Assembly (NCBI GenBank): GCA_016212965.1
Contig: JACRDA010000374.1
Coordinates: 1 to 62,547, forward strand
DNA length: 62,547 bases
Reading direction: 5' to 3'
Origin: Myxococcales bacterium
GTDB lineage: Bacteria > Myxococcota_A > Polyangia > Polyangiales > Polyangiaceae
The notes under the pieces are model-generated. The model was not told the DNA's origin. It saw only the letters and a program-made list of their open reading frames with translations, and did not search any database. The translations under genes were made by a program, and so were the position numbers. This document shows, piece after piece, positions 25,253-33,641 of this stretch (position 1 is the first letter of the stretch; every line of letters starts with the position of its first letter).

Positions 25253-27174
25253 CGAAGCGCAGCATGTCTCGCAGGCTCGGGTCGAGCACCGCCAGGGTGG
25301 CTGCGCTCGCGGCGCTCGCCGGCTGCGGCGCGGAGGAGCCCACGGAGATCGTGGCCGCCGTGACGACCCAGATGCAGGTCCCCGACGAGCTCGAGGTGGT
25401 CGGCGTCGCGGTGCAGTCGGGCGGGCGGCTCGTCCACTGCCTCTACTACCCGGTCGACGACGGCACGGTCAGCCTGCCGAGCACGCTCGGCATGGCGCCG
25501 AGCGGCGACCCGTCCGTGCCGGTGACGGTCACGGTGCTCGGTTTCCGCGCCGCGCCCCCGCCCCAGGCCTGGGACTGCCTCACCGGTCTGCCCGATGTCG
25601 GCGAGGACAACGTGTCGGTGCTGCGCCGGCGGCGCATGCCGTACGCCGAGAAGCGCGTGGTGCTCTTGCCCATGCCGCTCAAGCACGCCTGCACCGATGT
25701 CGGCTGCGGCGAGGGGCTCACGTGCGTCGGCGGCGCGTGTCAGGCCGCCGACCTCGATCCAGGGGCCTTGCTCGACTACGCCGACGAGCACGTCTACGGG
25801 CAGGCCAACACCTGCTTCAGCGCGTCGGAGTGCACCGCGGGCTGGACCCTGGCTCCGGCGTTCGTCGCGGACCCAGGCAACTGCACCTTCGAGCTGCCCC
25901 AGCCCGACCCGCCCGTGCTCCCGTTCGTCGGCCTCAACGTCGTCCTCTTGCACGACAACCTCACGCCCGAGGTGCTCGATCTCGATCCGCTCGAGGGCTT
26001 CACCATCCCGGATCCCGCGCGTCCCTGGCGCTTCCAGCTCGCCCCCAGCCTGTGCCAGAGCCGCTACGCGCACGGTGACGTCGCGGCCGTCTTCGCGAGC
26101 GCGCTCTGCCCGTCGAAGACGCCGGGCCAGCCCATCTGCAGCGCCGATCAGCAGGCCATCCTCGAAGGCACGAGCGGGCTCCCGGGCGCTCCCGTGTGCC
26201 ACGTGGGTGCGCGGCTCGAGCCCACCGCGAGCGCGCTCTACGTCGTCATGGATCGCTCAGCGGCCATGGCCTCGTACTTCGGCGCGCAGGGGCTCGACGC
26301 GGTCCTAGAGCTCTCGCTGCAGGATCCGGTGTTCGCGCGCACGCTCGTCGCCTTCAAGCTCGCGCCCGCCGAGACCACGGAATGTGGGCTGCCGAGCAAC
26401 GCCTACGCGAGTCCCGCGGCGCCTGCGGACGTACCCTTCCTCCTCGCCGCCGAGGCACGCGACCTCGTGGCCCAGAAGGTGAGCGACCCCTCGAACGTGC
26501 TCCCGAGCGATCCACCCGTCCTCTGGGACGTCGTCATGAGCCCCGGCGGCGCCTACGCCGCGCTCGGGAGCGTCGCGCCGCCGAGCCCCTCGCAGAGCTT
26601 CAACCAGCGGGGCCTGCTCCTGATCGGCAACCGCGACTTCTACAGCCGGTGCAGCGTGCCCGCCGCGACCCTGCCGGCCCTCGCCACGGCGGCGGCGCAA
26701 GGCCAGCCACCGATCCGCACCTACACGGTCGTGGTCGGCGCCGATCCCGGCGTCGATCAGGGCGGGCACGATCCGGTGGCCGACGCCGCGGCCATCGCGC
26801 TCGCGGGCAACGGCCGCGCCTTCGACGCGACGAGCGATCCCGTGGCGGGGGCGACGGCACTGCTCACCATCGCGAACGACTTCGGGACCTGCCTCTACGA
26901 TCCGCCAGCCACCGCGATCCCGACGTCTGCACGCCTGTCCTACTGGAACCCCTTGTGGCTCGTCCGCACCGACATCGCGCACGCCCCGGGCTGCGTCGAC
27001 GAGACGAGCTTCGACTCGGGCTGGAACACGGACGCGCAGGGGCGCATCCGCATCTGCGGCGGCGCGTGCACCGCGCTCCGGAGCGATCTGCAGCAGCTCT
27101 CGGGCGCTGCGGCTGCCGCCGGGCTCAATGCCCCGATCGTGCCGCTGCGCGTGACGGAGGACTGCCCGCTCTGA
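25249..27174 (+). CDS. VWA-like lipoprotein with a degenerate MIDAS
   Basis: The last gene of the PEGA/kinase operon begins at an ATG overlapping the preceding stop by 4 nt. The 641-residue protein has a lipoprotein signal (Cys26 in LAGCG), then a Cys-containing region with an EGF- or knottin-like segment (CTDVGCGEGLTCVGGACQ). The second half resembles a VWA fold: LYVVMDRSAAMASYFG sits where DxSxS is expected, but the third position is Ala. Conserved-looking segments such as GLLLIGNRDFYSRC and RTYTVVVGADPG follow. I infer a surface protein that binds a partner, possibly without the usual metal. Its stop abuts the convergent VIT gene (TGA/TCA). Confidence 0.8.
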   Translation: MTKRSMSRRLGSSTARVAALAALAGCGAEEPTEIVAAVTTQMQVPDELEVVGVAVQSGGRLVHCLYYPVDDGTVSLPSTLGMAPSGDPSVPVTVTVLGFRAAPPPQAWDCLTGLPDVGEDNVSVLRRRRMPYAEKRVVLLPMPLKHACTDVGCGEGLTCVGGACQAADLDPGALLDYADEHVYGQANTCFSASECTAGWTLAPAFVADPGNCTFELPQPDPPVLPFVGLNVVLLHDNLTPEVLDLDPLEGFTIPDPARPWRFQLAPSLCQSRYAHGDVAAVFASALCPSKTPGQPICSADQQAILEGTSGLPGAPVCHVGARLEPTASALYVVMDRSAAMASYFGAQGLDAVLELSLQDPVFARTLVAFKLAPAETTECGLPSNAYASPAAPADVPFLLAAEARDLVAQKVSDPSNVLPSDPPVLWDVVMSPGGAYAALGSVAPPSPSQSFNQRGLLLIGNRDFYSRCSVPAATLPALATAAAQGQPPIRTYTVVVGADPGVDQGGHDPVADAAAIALAGNGRAFDATSDPVAGATALLTIANDFGTCLYDPPATAIPTSARLSYWNPLWLVRTDIAHAPGCVDETSFDSGWNTDAQGRIRICGGACTALRSDLQQLSGAAAAAGLNAPIVPLRVTEDCPL

Positions 27175-27870
27175 TCACACGACCGCGCCGAAGAGCACAC
27201 CCACGCCGGCCGTGAGCCCCATGGCGAGCGCGCCCCAGAAGGTGACGCGCAGCGTCGCCGGCCCCACCCGGGCGCCCCCGACCCGCGCGGCGAGGGCGCC
27301 GAGCGCCGCGAGGAGCACGAGCGCGGTCGCCGCCACCGTGGGGATGAGCACGAGCTCCGGCACGAGGGCGGTCACGCCGAGCGGCAGCGCGGCCCCCGCT
27401 GCGAAGCTCGCCGCGGACGCGAGCGCCGCCTGGACGGGGCGCGCGGCGAGCGTCTCCGTGATGCCGAGCTCGTCGCGCGCATGCGCGCCCTCGGCGTCGT
27501 GCGCCATGAGCTGCGTGGCGACCTCGTCGGCGAGCGCGCGGTCGAGGCCCCGGGCGACGTAGATGTTGGCGAGCTCCTTGTGCTCGGCCGCAGGGTGTGC
27601 GGCGAGCTCGGCGCGCTCGCGCTCGAGATCGGCCTTCTCCGTGTCGGACTGGGACTTCACCGACACGTACTCCCCGGCGGCCATGGACATCGCGCCGGCC
27701 ACGAGCCCCGCGACGCCCGCGACGAGGGTGCTGCTGCGCGTCGCCTCGGCCGCCGCGACGCCGAGCACGAGGCTCGCAGTCGAGACGATGCCGTCGTTGG
27801 CCCCGAGCACGGCCGCGCGCAGCCAGCCGATGCGCTCGGTGCGATGCCGTTCGCGGTGTTTCCGTGCCAT
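27175..27870 (-). CDS. VIT1/CCC1-family iron/manganese transporter
   Basis: The 231-residue membrane protein matches the VIT/CCC1 family over its full length. The N-terminal motif WLRAAVLGANDGIVSTASLVLGV and the MSMAAGEYVSVKSQSDTEKADL segment are diagnostic; the latter contributes metal-binding Glu and Met residues and leads into the cytoplasmic helical hairpin. Five hydrophobic helices can be picked out. Family members move Fe(II) or Mn(II) out of the cytosol. The gene converges with the VWA-like lipoprotein gene, with stop codons touching. Confidence 0.93.
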   Translation of the reverse strand: MARKHRERHRTERIGWLRAAVLGANDGIVSTASLVLGVAAAEATRSSTLVAGVAGLVAGAMSMAAGEYVSVKSQSDTEKADLERERAELAAHPAAEHKELANIYVARGLDRALADEVATQLMAHDAEGAHARDELGITETLAARPVQAALASAASFAAGAALPLGVTALVPELVLIPTVAATALVLLAALGALAARVGGARVGPATLRVTFWGALAMGLTAGVGVLFGAVV

Positions 27871-27897
27871 GCGGCGCCTGCAACCTCGGCGGTGGCG

Positions 27898-28977
27898 CTA
27901 GCCCGGCACGCGCCCGTCCGGCCAGAGCGCCGCGAGGAAGCGGTCGAAGCCCGGGAAATCGAGCTGCTGCTGCGCGTCGGAGCGCGCGCGGACCGGATCG
28001 GGGTGGACCTCGACCATCAGGCCCTGCGCGCCCGCGGCGAGCGCGGCGCGCGCGAGCGGCACGAGGATGTCGCGCCGGCCCGCCGGGTGGCTCACGTCGG
28101 CGACGATCGGGAACGGGACGTCCTGGCGCAGGAGCGCGATGGCCGAGACGTCGAGCGTCGCGCGCGTGCGCGGCTCGAAGGTGCGGATGCCGCGCTCGCA
28201 CAGGATGAGCTCCTCGTTGCCGAGGGCGAGCACGTGCTCGGCCGCGAGCAGCCACTCGTCGAGCGTGGCCGCCATCCCGCGCTTGAGCACGACCGGCCGG
28301 CGCGCGCGCCCCACCTCGCGCAGGAGCGCGAAGTTCTGCATGTTGCGCGCGCCGACCTGGAGCACGTCGGCGTGCTCGCACGCGCGCTCGACGTCGCGCG
28401 GATCGAGCACCTCGGTCACGGAGGCGAGCCCGTGGGCGCGCGCCGCCGCCGACAAGAGCGCCAGCCCCGGCTCGCCGAGGCCCTGGAAATCGTAGGGCGA
28501 GGTGCGCGGCTTGTAGGCGCCGCCGCGCAGGAAGCGCACGCCCCGCGCCGCGAGGAAGGCGGCCGTGGCGTCGATCTGCTCGGCGCTCTCGACCGCGCAC
28601 GGCCCGGCGATGACGATCGGCGCGCCGCCGATCGGGTGGCCCCGGACGACGAGCCGCCGGTCGGGCTCGCCCGCGCCGCGGCGCACGTGGAGGGCCGGTT
28701 GCCCCTCGCGCTCGGCGAGCGCCGCCCCCTGCGCCCGCACGAGCTCGACCACGACGGCGAGCTCGTGCGGGTCGAAGGGGCCCGCCGCGCTCGCCACGGG
28801 CGGCGCGAGGGCGGTCGTCGCGCGCGCCGCGTCCTTGGCCGAGCCGCCGAGCGCGCGCACGCGCACCGCGACCTCGAGGGCCGCGCGCCCCCGCCGCTCG
28901 ACCAGCAGCACGAGCTCGCGGTCGAGCGCGCCGAGCTCCGCGAGCAGGGCGTCGAGCGCGGGATCCTGCGGGGCCAC
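27898..28977 (-). CDS. aroF: 3-deoxy-7-phosphoheptulonate (DAHP) synthase with chorismate-mutase-like N-terminus
   Basis: This enzyme makes DAHP from phosphoenolpyruvate and erythrose-4-phosphate, the first shikimate step. The catalytic domain (about 95-355) has [55 protein letters not shown] and VEVHPDP, which are hallmarks of the AroA(G)/AroQ-linked DAHP synthase group. Residues 1-90 look like an AroQ-type chorismate mutase helix bundle ([23 protein letters not shown]). Some catalytic positions look altered, so it may serve only as a feedback-sensing domain. The start is GTG at 28977. It is divergent from the aroB operon. Symbol use varies (aroF/aroG/aroA); the enzyme call is firm. Confidence 0.93.
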   Translation of the reverse strand: MAPQDPALDALLAELGALDRELVLLVERRGRAALEVAVRVRALGGSAKDAARATTALAPPVASAAGPFDPHELAVVVELVRAQGAALAEREGQPALHVRRGAGEPDRRLVVRGHPIGGAPIVIAGPCAVESAEQIDATAAFLAARGVRFLRGGAYKPRTSPYDFQGLGEPGLALLSAAARAHGLASVTEVLDPRDVERACEHADVLQVGARNMQNFALLREVGRARRPVVLKRGMAATLDEWLLAAEHVLALGNEELILCERGIRTFEPRTRATLDVSAIALLRQDVPFPIVADVSHPAGRRDILVPLARAALAAGAQGLMVEVHPDPVRARSDAQQQLDFPGFDRFLAALWPDGRVPG

Positions 28978-29066
28978 GGACCGGGCGTAGCGGCGCCGGG
29001 GGACGCAGGCAAGCGAGGAAGGCTATAGTTCCCGGCGTGGGCGAGCCCACGCGAGGAGGACGAGGC
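28978..29066. promoter_or_regulatory. Shared divergent promoter region of the aro genes
   Basis: This 89-bp gap must serve both DAHP synthase (minus) and the aroB operon (plus). TATAGT at 29024-29029, preceded by GGC, is a candidate -10 for aroB; I see no good -35. The same GGCTATA word precedes the Ser/Thr kinase gene at 8.1 kb. Confidence 0.4.
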
Positions 29067-30161
29067 ATGTTCGCACGCACGCTCGAGCTCGGAGGCGGCC
29101 GGTCGCGGCTGCGGGTCGGGCGCGGTGCCGTCGGCGCGCTCGAGGAGCTGTGGCCCGAGGGGTGCGAGGCGGCGGCGCTCATCGGCGACACCCGGGTGCT
29201 CGAGCTCGTCGGGGCGCCGCTCGAGGACCGGCTCGGCGGGCTCGCGAAGCGCGTGGTGCGCTGCCCGTTTCCACCGGGCGAGGCGCACAAGACGCGCGCC
29301 ACGAAGGCCGAGCTCGAGGACCGGCTCCTCGAGGCGGAGCTCGGGCGCGACGGCTGCGTCGTCGCCGTCGGGGGCGGCATCTCGCTCGACATGGGCGGCT
29401 TCGTGGCGGCGACCTACCTGCGCGGCGTGCCGTGGATCGGCGTTCCCACCTCGCTCCTCGCGCAGGTCGACGCGGCGGTCGGCGGCAAGACCGGCGTCAA
29501 CACCCCCCACGGCAAGAACCTCGTCGGCGCCTTCCACCAGCCGCTCGCCGTCCTCGTGGATCCGGATTTCCTGGCGACGCTCCCGGCCGAGGAGTGGCGC
29601 AATGGGCTCGCCGAGCTCGTCAAGACGGCCTTCGTGGGCGACGCGGAGCTCTTCGAGTGGCTCGACGCGCGCGCCGTCGGCCTCGCGACCCACGGCCGCG
29701 ACATCGACCACGCGGTCGAGCGCGCGGTCGCGGTGAAAGCGGCGATCGTGCAGGAGGACGAGCGCGAGAGCGGCCTGCGCGCCGTGCTCAACTTCGGCCA
29801 CACGGTCGGCCACGCGCTCGAGACCGCGACCGGGCACGACTACCGGCACGGCGAGGCGGTCGCCATCGGCATGGCCATCGAGGCCGACGTCGCCGTCCGC
29901 CTGTGCGGGCTCGCGCCCGAGCAGAAGCGGCGCCTGGTCGACTGCCTGCGCGCGTTCGGCTTGCCGGTCAAGCCGCCGGACGTGCCCTTCGCGGCGCTCG
30001 TGCCCTTCCTCGCGCGCGACAAGAAGCGGCGCGCCGGGGTGACGCGGCTCACCCTGCCCGAGCGCGTGGGGCACATGCACCGCGCGGCCACGGGCTACAC
30101 GCTCGTCGCGCCGCTCGGCGAGCTCGAGGCCGCCTGGGAGCGCGCGCGAGGACCTGCGTGA
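29067..30161 (+). CDS. aroB: 3-dehydroquinate synthase
   Basis: This 364-residue enzyme converts DAHP to 3-dehydroquinate using NAD and a divalent metal. Family motifs are clear: VAVGGGISLDMGGFVAATYLRG for nucleotide binding, then PTSLLAQVDAAVGGKTGVN and GKNLVGAFHQP, and the metal-ligand region VLNFGHTVGHALE with HGEAVAIGM. The ATG at 29067 is chosen because a GAGGAGGA site lies upstream; an in-frame start 30 nt earlier lacks one. It is the first gene of a run aroB, aroDE, aroA, aroK in which every junction is a 4-nt GTGA overlap. Confidence 0.96.
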   Translation: MFARTLELGGGRSRLRVGRGAVGALEELWPEGCEAAALIGDTRVLELVGAPLEDRLGGLAKRVVRCPFPPGEAHKTRATKAELEDRLLEAELGRDGCVVAVGGGISLDMGGFVAATYLRGVPWIGVPTSLLAQVDAAVGGKTGVNTPHGKNLVGAFHQPLAVLVDPDFLATLPAEEWRNGLAELVKTAFVGDAELFEWLDARAVGLATHGRDIDHAVERAVAVKAAIVQEDERESGLRAVLNFGHTVGHALETATGHDYRHGEAVAIGMAIEADVAVRLCGLAPEQKRRLVDCLRAFGLPVKPPDVPFAALVPFLARDKKRRAGVTRLTLPERVGHMHRAATGYTLVAPLGELEAAWERARGPA

Positions 30162-31642
30162 TCTGCGTGACCGGCGCCGAGCCGAGCGCACGGCTGCTCG
30201 CCGAGAGGCTGGCCGCGCACGCCCGTTTCCCGCTGCAGGAAGCGCGCCTCGATCGCCTCGAGGTGCTCGACGACGACGCCTTCGCGCTCCTCGCGGGGCG
30301 CCCCGGGCTCGTCGTCACCTGCCGCCGGCGCGAGGAGGGCGGCGCCTTTCGCGGCAGCGAGCACGAGCGCGCGGCCGTGCTCCGGCGGGCGCTCGCCGGC
30401 GCGCCCGCCTACCTCGACGTCGAGCTCGCGGCGGACACGGAGCTCCGGCGCGAGCTCTTCCACGCGCGCGGCGCGACGCGCCTCGTCACCTCGAGCCACC
30501 GCTTCGAGCCCGCGAGCCCGCAGACCCTGCGCGAGCTCGCGCGCGCGCTCGACGCCGCGCCGACCGACGTGACGAAGCTCGCCGTGGCGGTCGAGGACGC
30601 GGCCGAGCTCGAGCCGCTCCGCGCGCTCGCGAGCGAGCGCGGCAGCGGGCGCCCGGCGATCCGCATCGGGATGGGGCCGGCCGGCATCGCGTCGCGCGCG
30701 CTGTACGGGCGCTTCGGCTCGCCCTTCACCTACGTCGCGGCCGCGGGGAGCCGGCCGGTCGCGCCGGGCCAGCTCGACGTCGCGACGGCCGAGGCGTGGC
30801 GCGTGGCGCGCGCGGCCGAGCTCGGGCCGCTCGCCCTGCTCGGCGGCGCGGCGGTGCTGCGCTCGCCCGGACCGCGCGTCTACAACCGGGTCTTTTCCGC
30901 GCGCGGTCTCGGCTTCGTGTACCTGCCCGTCGTGACGGCGCGCCCGCTCGAGGCGCTCGCGCTCCTCGAGCGGCTCGGCTTCGCGGGCGCCAGCGTCACG
31001 ATGCCGGCCAAGGAGGCGCTCGTGCCGCACCTGTCCGCGCTCGCTCCAGACGCGCGGGCGGCCGGCGCCGTGAACACCGTGCGCCTCGCACGGGGCGAGC
31101 GCCTCGGCAGCAACACCGACGTCGCGGCCGTCGCGGCGCTCCTCTCGGAAGTGCCGGCGGGCGCGCGGGCGCTCGTGCTCGGGGCCGGAGGCGCGGCGCG
31201 CGCGGCCGTGGCGGCCCTCGGCCGGCACGGCGCCGAGATCGTGCTCGCGAGCCGGGACCGCGCGCGCGCCGAGGCGCTCGCCGCGGCGGTCGCCCTCGGC
31301 GCGGGTGCCGTCGTCGACTGGAGTCGGCGGGCGGAGATCGACTTCGCGGTGCTCGTCCACACGACGCCGCTCGGCTCGGACGGCACGACGGACCCGCTCG
31401 GCGACGCACCCCGCGATCGCCGCGACTGGCGCGGCCGGCTGGTGCTCGACGCCGTGCTGTCGGACGAGCCGACGCCGCTGCTCGCCCGAGCGGTCGCCGG
31501 CGGCGCGCGCGTGTGCTCGGGCAAGGAGTGGTGGCTCCGGCAGGGCGCGCTCCAGATGCGCATCCTGACGGGCGCGGCCTTCTCGGTCGACGAGCTCCGC
31601 GCCGCGTGGGATGCGCCCGAGCCCGGCGGGGCGAGCCCGTGA
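30158..31642 (+). CDS. aroDE: Bifunctional 3-dehydroquinate dehydratase (type I) / shikimate dehydrogenase
   Basis: One 494-residue chain carries both activities. The type I dehydroquinase part (about 1-215) shows the EARLDRLE opening, the catalytic His in SSHRF (H114) and the Schiff-base lysine in DVTKLAV (K140). The shikimate dehydrogenase part (about 222-494) has the VTMPAK lysine (K285), GAVNTV with N306, SNTD with D321, and the NADP-loop GAGGAARA (about 342-349). In the substrate-binding motif usually read as HSxSPxxHN, this protein has RSPGPRVYN, so the second Ser and the His are replaced. The start is GTG at 30158, overlapping the aroB stop. Such dehydratase-dehydrogenase fusions are known from plants and some bacteria. 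Confidence 0.95.
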   Translation: MICVTGAEPSARLLAERLAAHARFPLQEARLDRLEVLDDDAFALLAGRPGLVVTCRRREEGGAFRGSEHERAAVLRRALAGAPAYLDVELAADTELRRELFHARGATRLVTSSHRFEPASPQTLRELARALDAAPTDVTKLAVAVEDAAELEPLRALASERGSGRPAIRIGMGPAGIASRALYGRFGSPFTYVAAAGSRPVAPGQLDVATAEAWRVARAAELGPLALLGGAAVLRSPGPRVYNRVFSARGLGFVYLPVVTARPLEALALLERLGFAGASVTMPAKEALVPHLSALAPDARAAGAVNTVRLARGERLGSNTDVAAVAALLSEVPAGARALVLGAGGAARAAVAALGRHGAEIVLASRDRARAEALAAAVALGAGAVVDWSRRAEIDFAVLVHTTPLGSDGTTDPLGDAPRDRRDWRGRLVLDAVLSDEPTPLLARAVAGGARVCSGKEWWLRQGALQMRILTGAAFSVDELRAAWDAPEPGGASP

Positions 31643-32871
31643 GCGCGCCCGCCCTGCGGCTCGAGGTGCCCGGCTCGAAGAGCCTCACGCAGCGCGCGCT
31701 CGTCGCGGCAGCGCTCGCCCTTGGCGAGAGCCGACTCGTGGCGCCCCTCGACTGCGACGACAGCCGCGCGCTCCGTGCGGCGCTCGGGGTCCTCGGCGTA
31801 GGCATCGACGACACGGCCGGAGGCTGGCGCGTCCGGGGCGGCGGCCTTCGCGCCGTGACGGAGCCCGTCTTCTCTGGCGACGGCGGGACGACGCTCCGCT
31901 TCCTCGCCGCGCTCGCACTCGTGCTCGCGCCCGCACCAGGAGCCGCCGCGGTGGAGCTCGTGCTCGACGCCTCCCCGCAGCTCCGGCGCCGGCCGCACGC
32001 GGCTCTGCTCGAGGCGCTCGCGGCGCTCGGTCTCGAGGTGCGCTGCCGCGGCGGCGCGGGTCTCTGGCCTCTCGAGCTCGTGCGCCGCGGGCCCGTCGTC
32101 CCCCGCGTCGGCGTCGCGGCCGCGCAGTCGAGCCAGTTCGCGAGCGCGCTCCTGCTGGTCGCGCCGCGCTGCCCCGAGGGGCTCGTGGTCGAGCTCGAGG
32201 GCGAGCCCGTGTCGCGCCCCTACCTCGACCTCACGCTCGAGGTGATGCGCGCGTTCGGGGCGACGGTCGACACGGGCGAACGGAGCTTTCGCGTGCACCC
32301 GGGCCCCTACCGCGCGCGCACCTTCGCGATCGAGGGCGACTGGTCGTCGGCGGCCTTCCTCCTCGCCGCGGCCGAGATCGCGGGCGTGCCCGTCGCCGTC
32401 CCGAACGTGCGCCCGGACTCGGCGCAGGGCGATCGCCGGATGGCGGACTTTCTCGCGACGCTCGCCGGCGCGCGGCAGGAGCCGCTCACCTTCGATCTCG
32501 GGCCCTGTCCCGACCTCATCGCGCCGCTCGCGGTCGCCTGCGCGTTCGCCCGGGTGCCGTGCCGGATCGAGCACGCCGCCCATGCGCGCCACAAGGAGTC
32601 CGATCGCATCGCCGTCCTCGCGGGCGAGCTCGGGCGCGCCGGGGTGCGCATCGCGGCGCGACCGGACGGTCTCGCGCTCGAGCCCGGCGGCGCGCTCGTG
32701 CCCGCGCGCCTCGATCCGCACGGCGATCACCGCATGGCCATGGCATTCGGCCTCTTGTCCCTGCGCGAGCCCGGCATCGAGGTCGCCGACCGCGCCTGCG
32801 TGCGCAAGAGCTACCCCGGGTTTTGGGACGATCTCGAGCGCGTGCGGGCGCACGCCGCGAGGCGCGCGTGA
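31639..32871 (+). CDS. aroA: 3-phosphoshikimate 1-carboxyvinyltransferase (EPSP synthase)
   Basis: The 410-residue enzyme joins shikimate-3-phosphate and phosphoenolpyruvate. It has VPGSKSLTQRAL at the N-terminus (substrate-binding Lys/Ser), GDGGTTLRFLAAL, RRRPH in place of the more usual RxRPM, AAAQSSQFASALLL, HKESDRI, and DPHGDHRMAMAF near the end. All are expected in this family, and the length is slightly short. The start is GTG at 31639, overlapping the aroDE stop by GTGA. It is an internal gene of the aro operon. Confidence 0.96.
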   Translation: MSAPALRLEVPGSKSLTQRALVAAALALGESRLVAPLDCDDSRALRAALGVLGVGIDDTAGGWRVRGGGLRAVTEPVFSGDGGTTLRFLAALALVLAPAPGAAAVELVLDASPQLRRRPHAALLEALAALGLEVRCRGGAGLWPLELVRRGPVVPRVGVAAAQSSQFASALLLVAPRCPEGLVVELEGEPVSRPYLDLTLEVMRAFGATVDTGERSFRVHPGPYRARTFAIEGDWSSAAFLLAAAEIAGVPVAVPNVRPDSAQGDRRMADFLATLAGARQEPLTFDLGPCPDLIAPLAVACAFARVPCRIEHAAHARHKESDRIAVLAGELGRAGVRIAARPDGLALEPGGALVPARLDPHGDHRMAMAFGLLSLREPGIEVADRACVRKSYPGFWDDLERVRAHAARRA

Positions 32872-33407
32872 GTCTCTGGCTCGTCGGCGCGCGCGGCGCC
32901 GGAAAGACGAGCGCGGGCGCCCGCGCCGCGGCCCTGCTCGGGGTCGAGCTCTGCGACACGGACGCCGCGATCGAGCGCGCGTGCGGCCGGCCCGTGCGCG
33001 CAATCTTCGCGACCGAGGGCGAGGCCGCCTTCCGTGTGCTCGAGCGCGAGCTCGTGCTCGCGGCGCTCCTGCGGCCGGGGCGCATCGTCGCGACGGGCGG
33101 GGGCGCCGTGCTCGACCCCGAGGTGCGCGCCCGGCTCGCGCGCCATCCCGGCACGGTGTGGCTCTCGGCGCCGCCCGCGGTGCTCGCCGCGCGCATCCGC
33201 GGCTCGGACCGGCCGTCGCTCACGGGCGCGCCGATCGAAGAGGAGCTCCTCCACGTCGCCGCCCTGCGCGCGCCCCTCTACGCCGAGGCGAGCCGCGCGG
33301 GGCGCGTCGTCGACACCGCGGCGCTCGGCACCGAAGAGGTCGCCGCGGCGCTCGCTGAGCTGTGGCGCTCGCTGCCGCACGCGGTCGGCCCAGAGCGGCG
33401 CGCCTGA
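32868..33407 (+). CDS. aroK: Shikimate kinase
   Basis: The 179-residue kinase phosphorylates shikimate with ATP. It has Walker A GARGAGKTS near residue 10, the substrate-binding acidic pair in CDTDAAIE, GGGAV in the shikimate pocket, and a lid region with RPSLTG. The N-terminus begins directly with the first beta strand (SLWLVGARG), supporting the GTG start at 32868. That start overlaps the aroA stop by GTGA. It is the last gene of the aro operon; 234 nt separate it from the malic enzyme gene. Confidence 0.95.
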   Translation: MSLWLVGARGAGKTSAGARAAALLGVELCDTDAAIERACGRPVRAIFATEGEAAFRVLERELVLAALLRPGRIVATGGGAVLDPEVRARLARHPGTVWLSAPPAVLAARIRGSDRPSLTGAPIEEELLHVAALRAPLYAEASRAGRVVDTAALGTEEVAAALAELWRSLPHAVGPERRA

Positions 33408-33641
33408 CGCACGGCGGCATGGGCGTACGACGTTACGCAGCGTCCAAACGGCCCTTCGCGCCACGAACCCCTGGACCCCCGCTCGTGGGTCCGATACGCC
33501 CGGCGCCACGGTCGCCCGGGCCCGTGCCCTGGAGCCGCGGGCCCGCGTCGGCGCGGGCCGACACGAAGAACCAACGCGAGCCCGACGGGGCAGCGCCAGC
33601 GCGTCGCGCGGCGAGAGCCGTCGCACGAGCAGGAGGACGCC

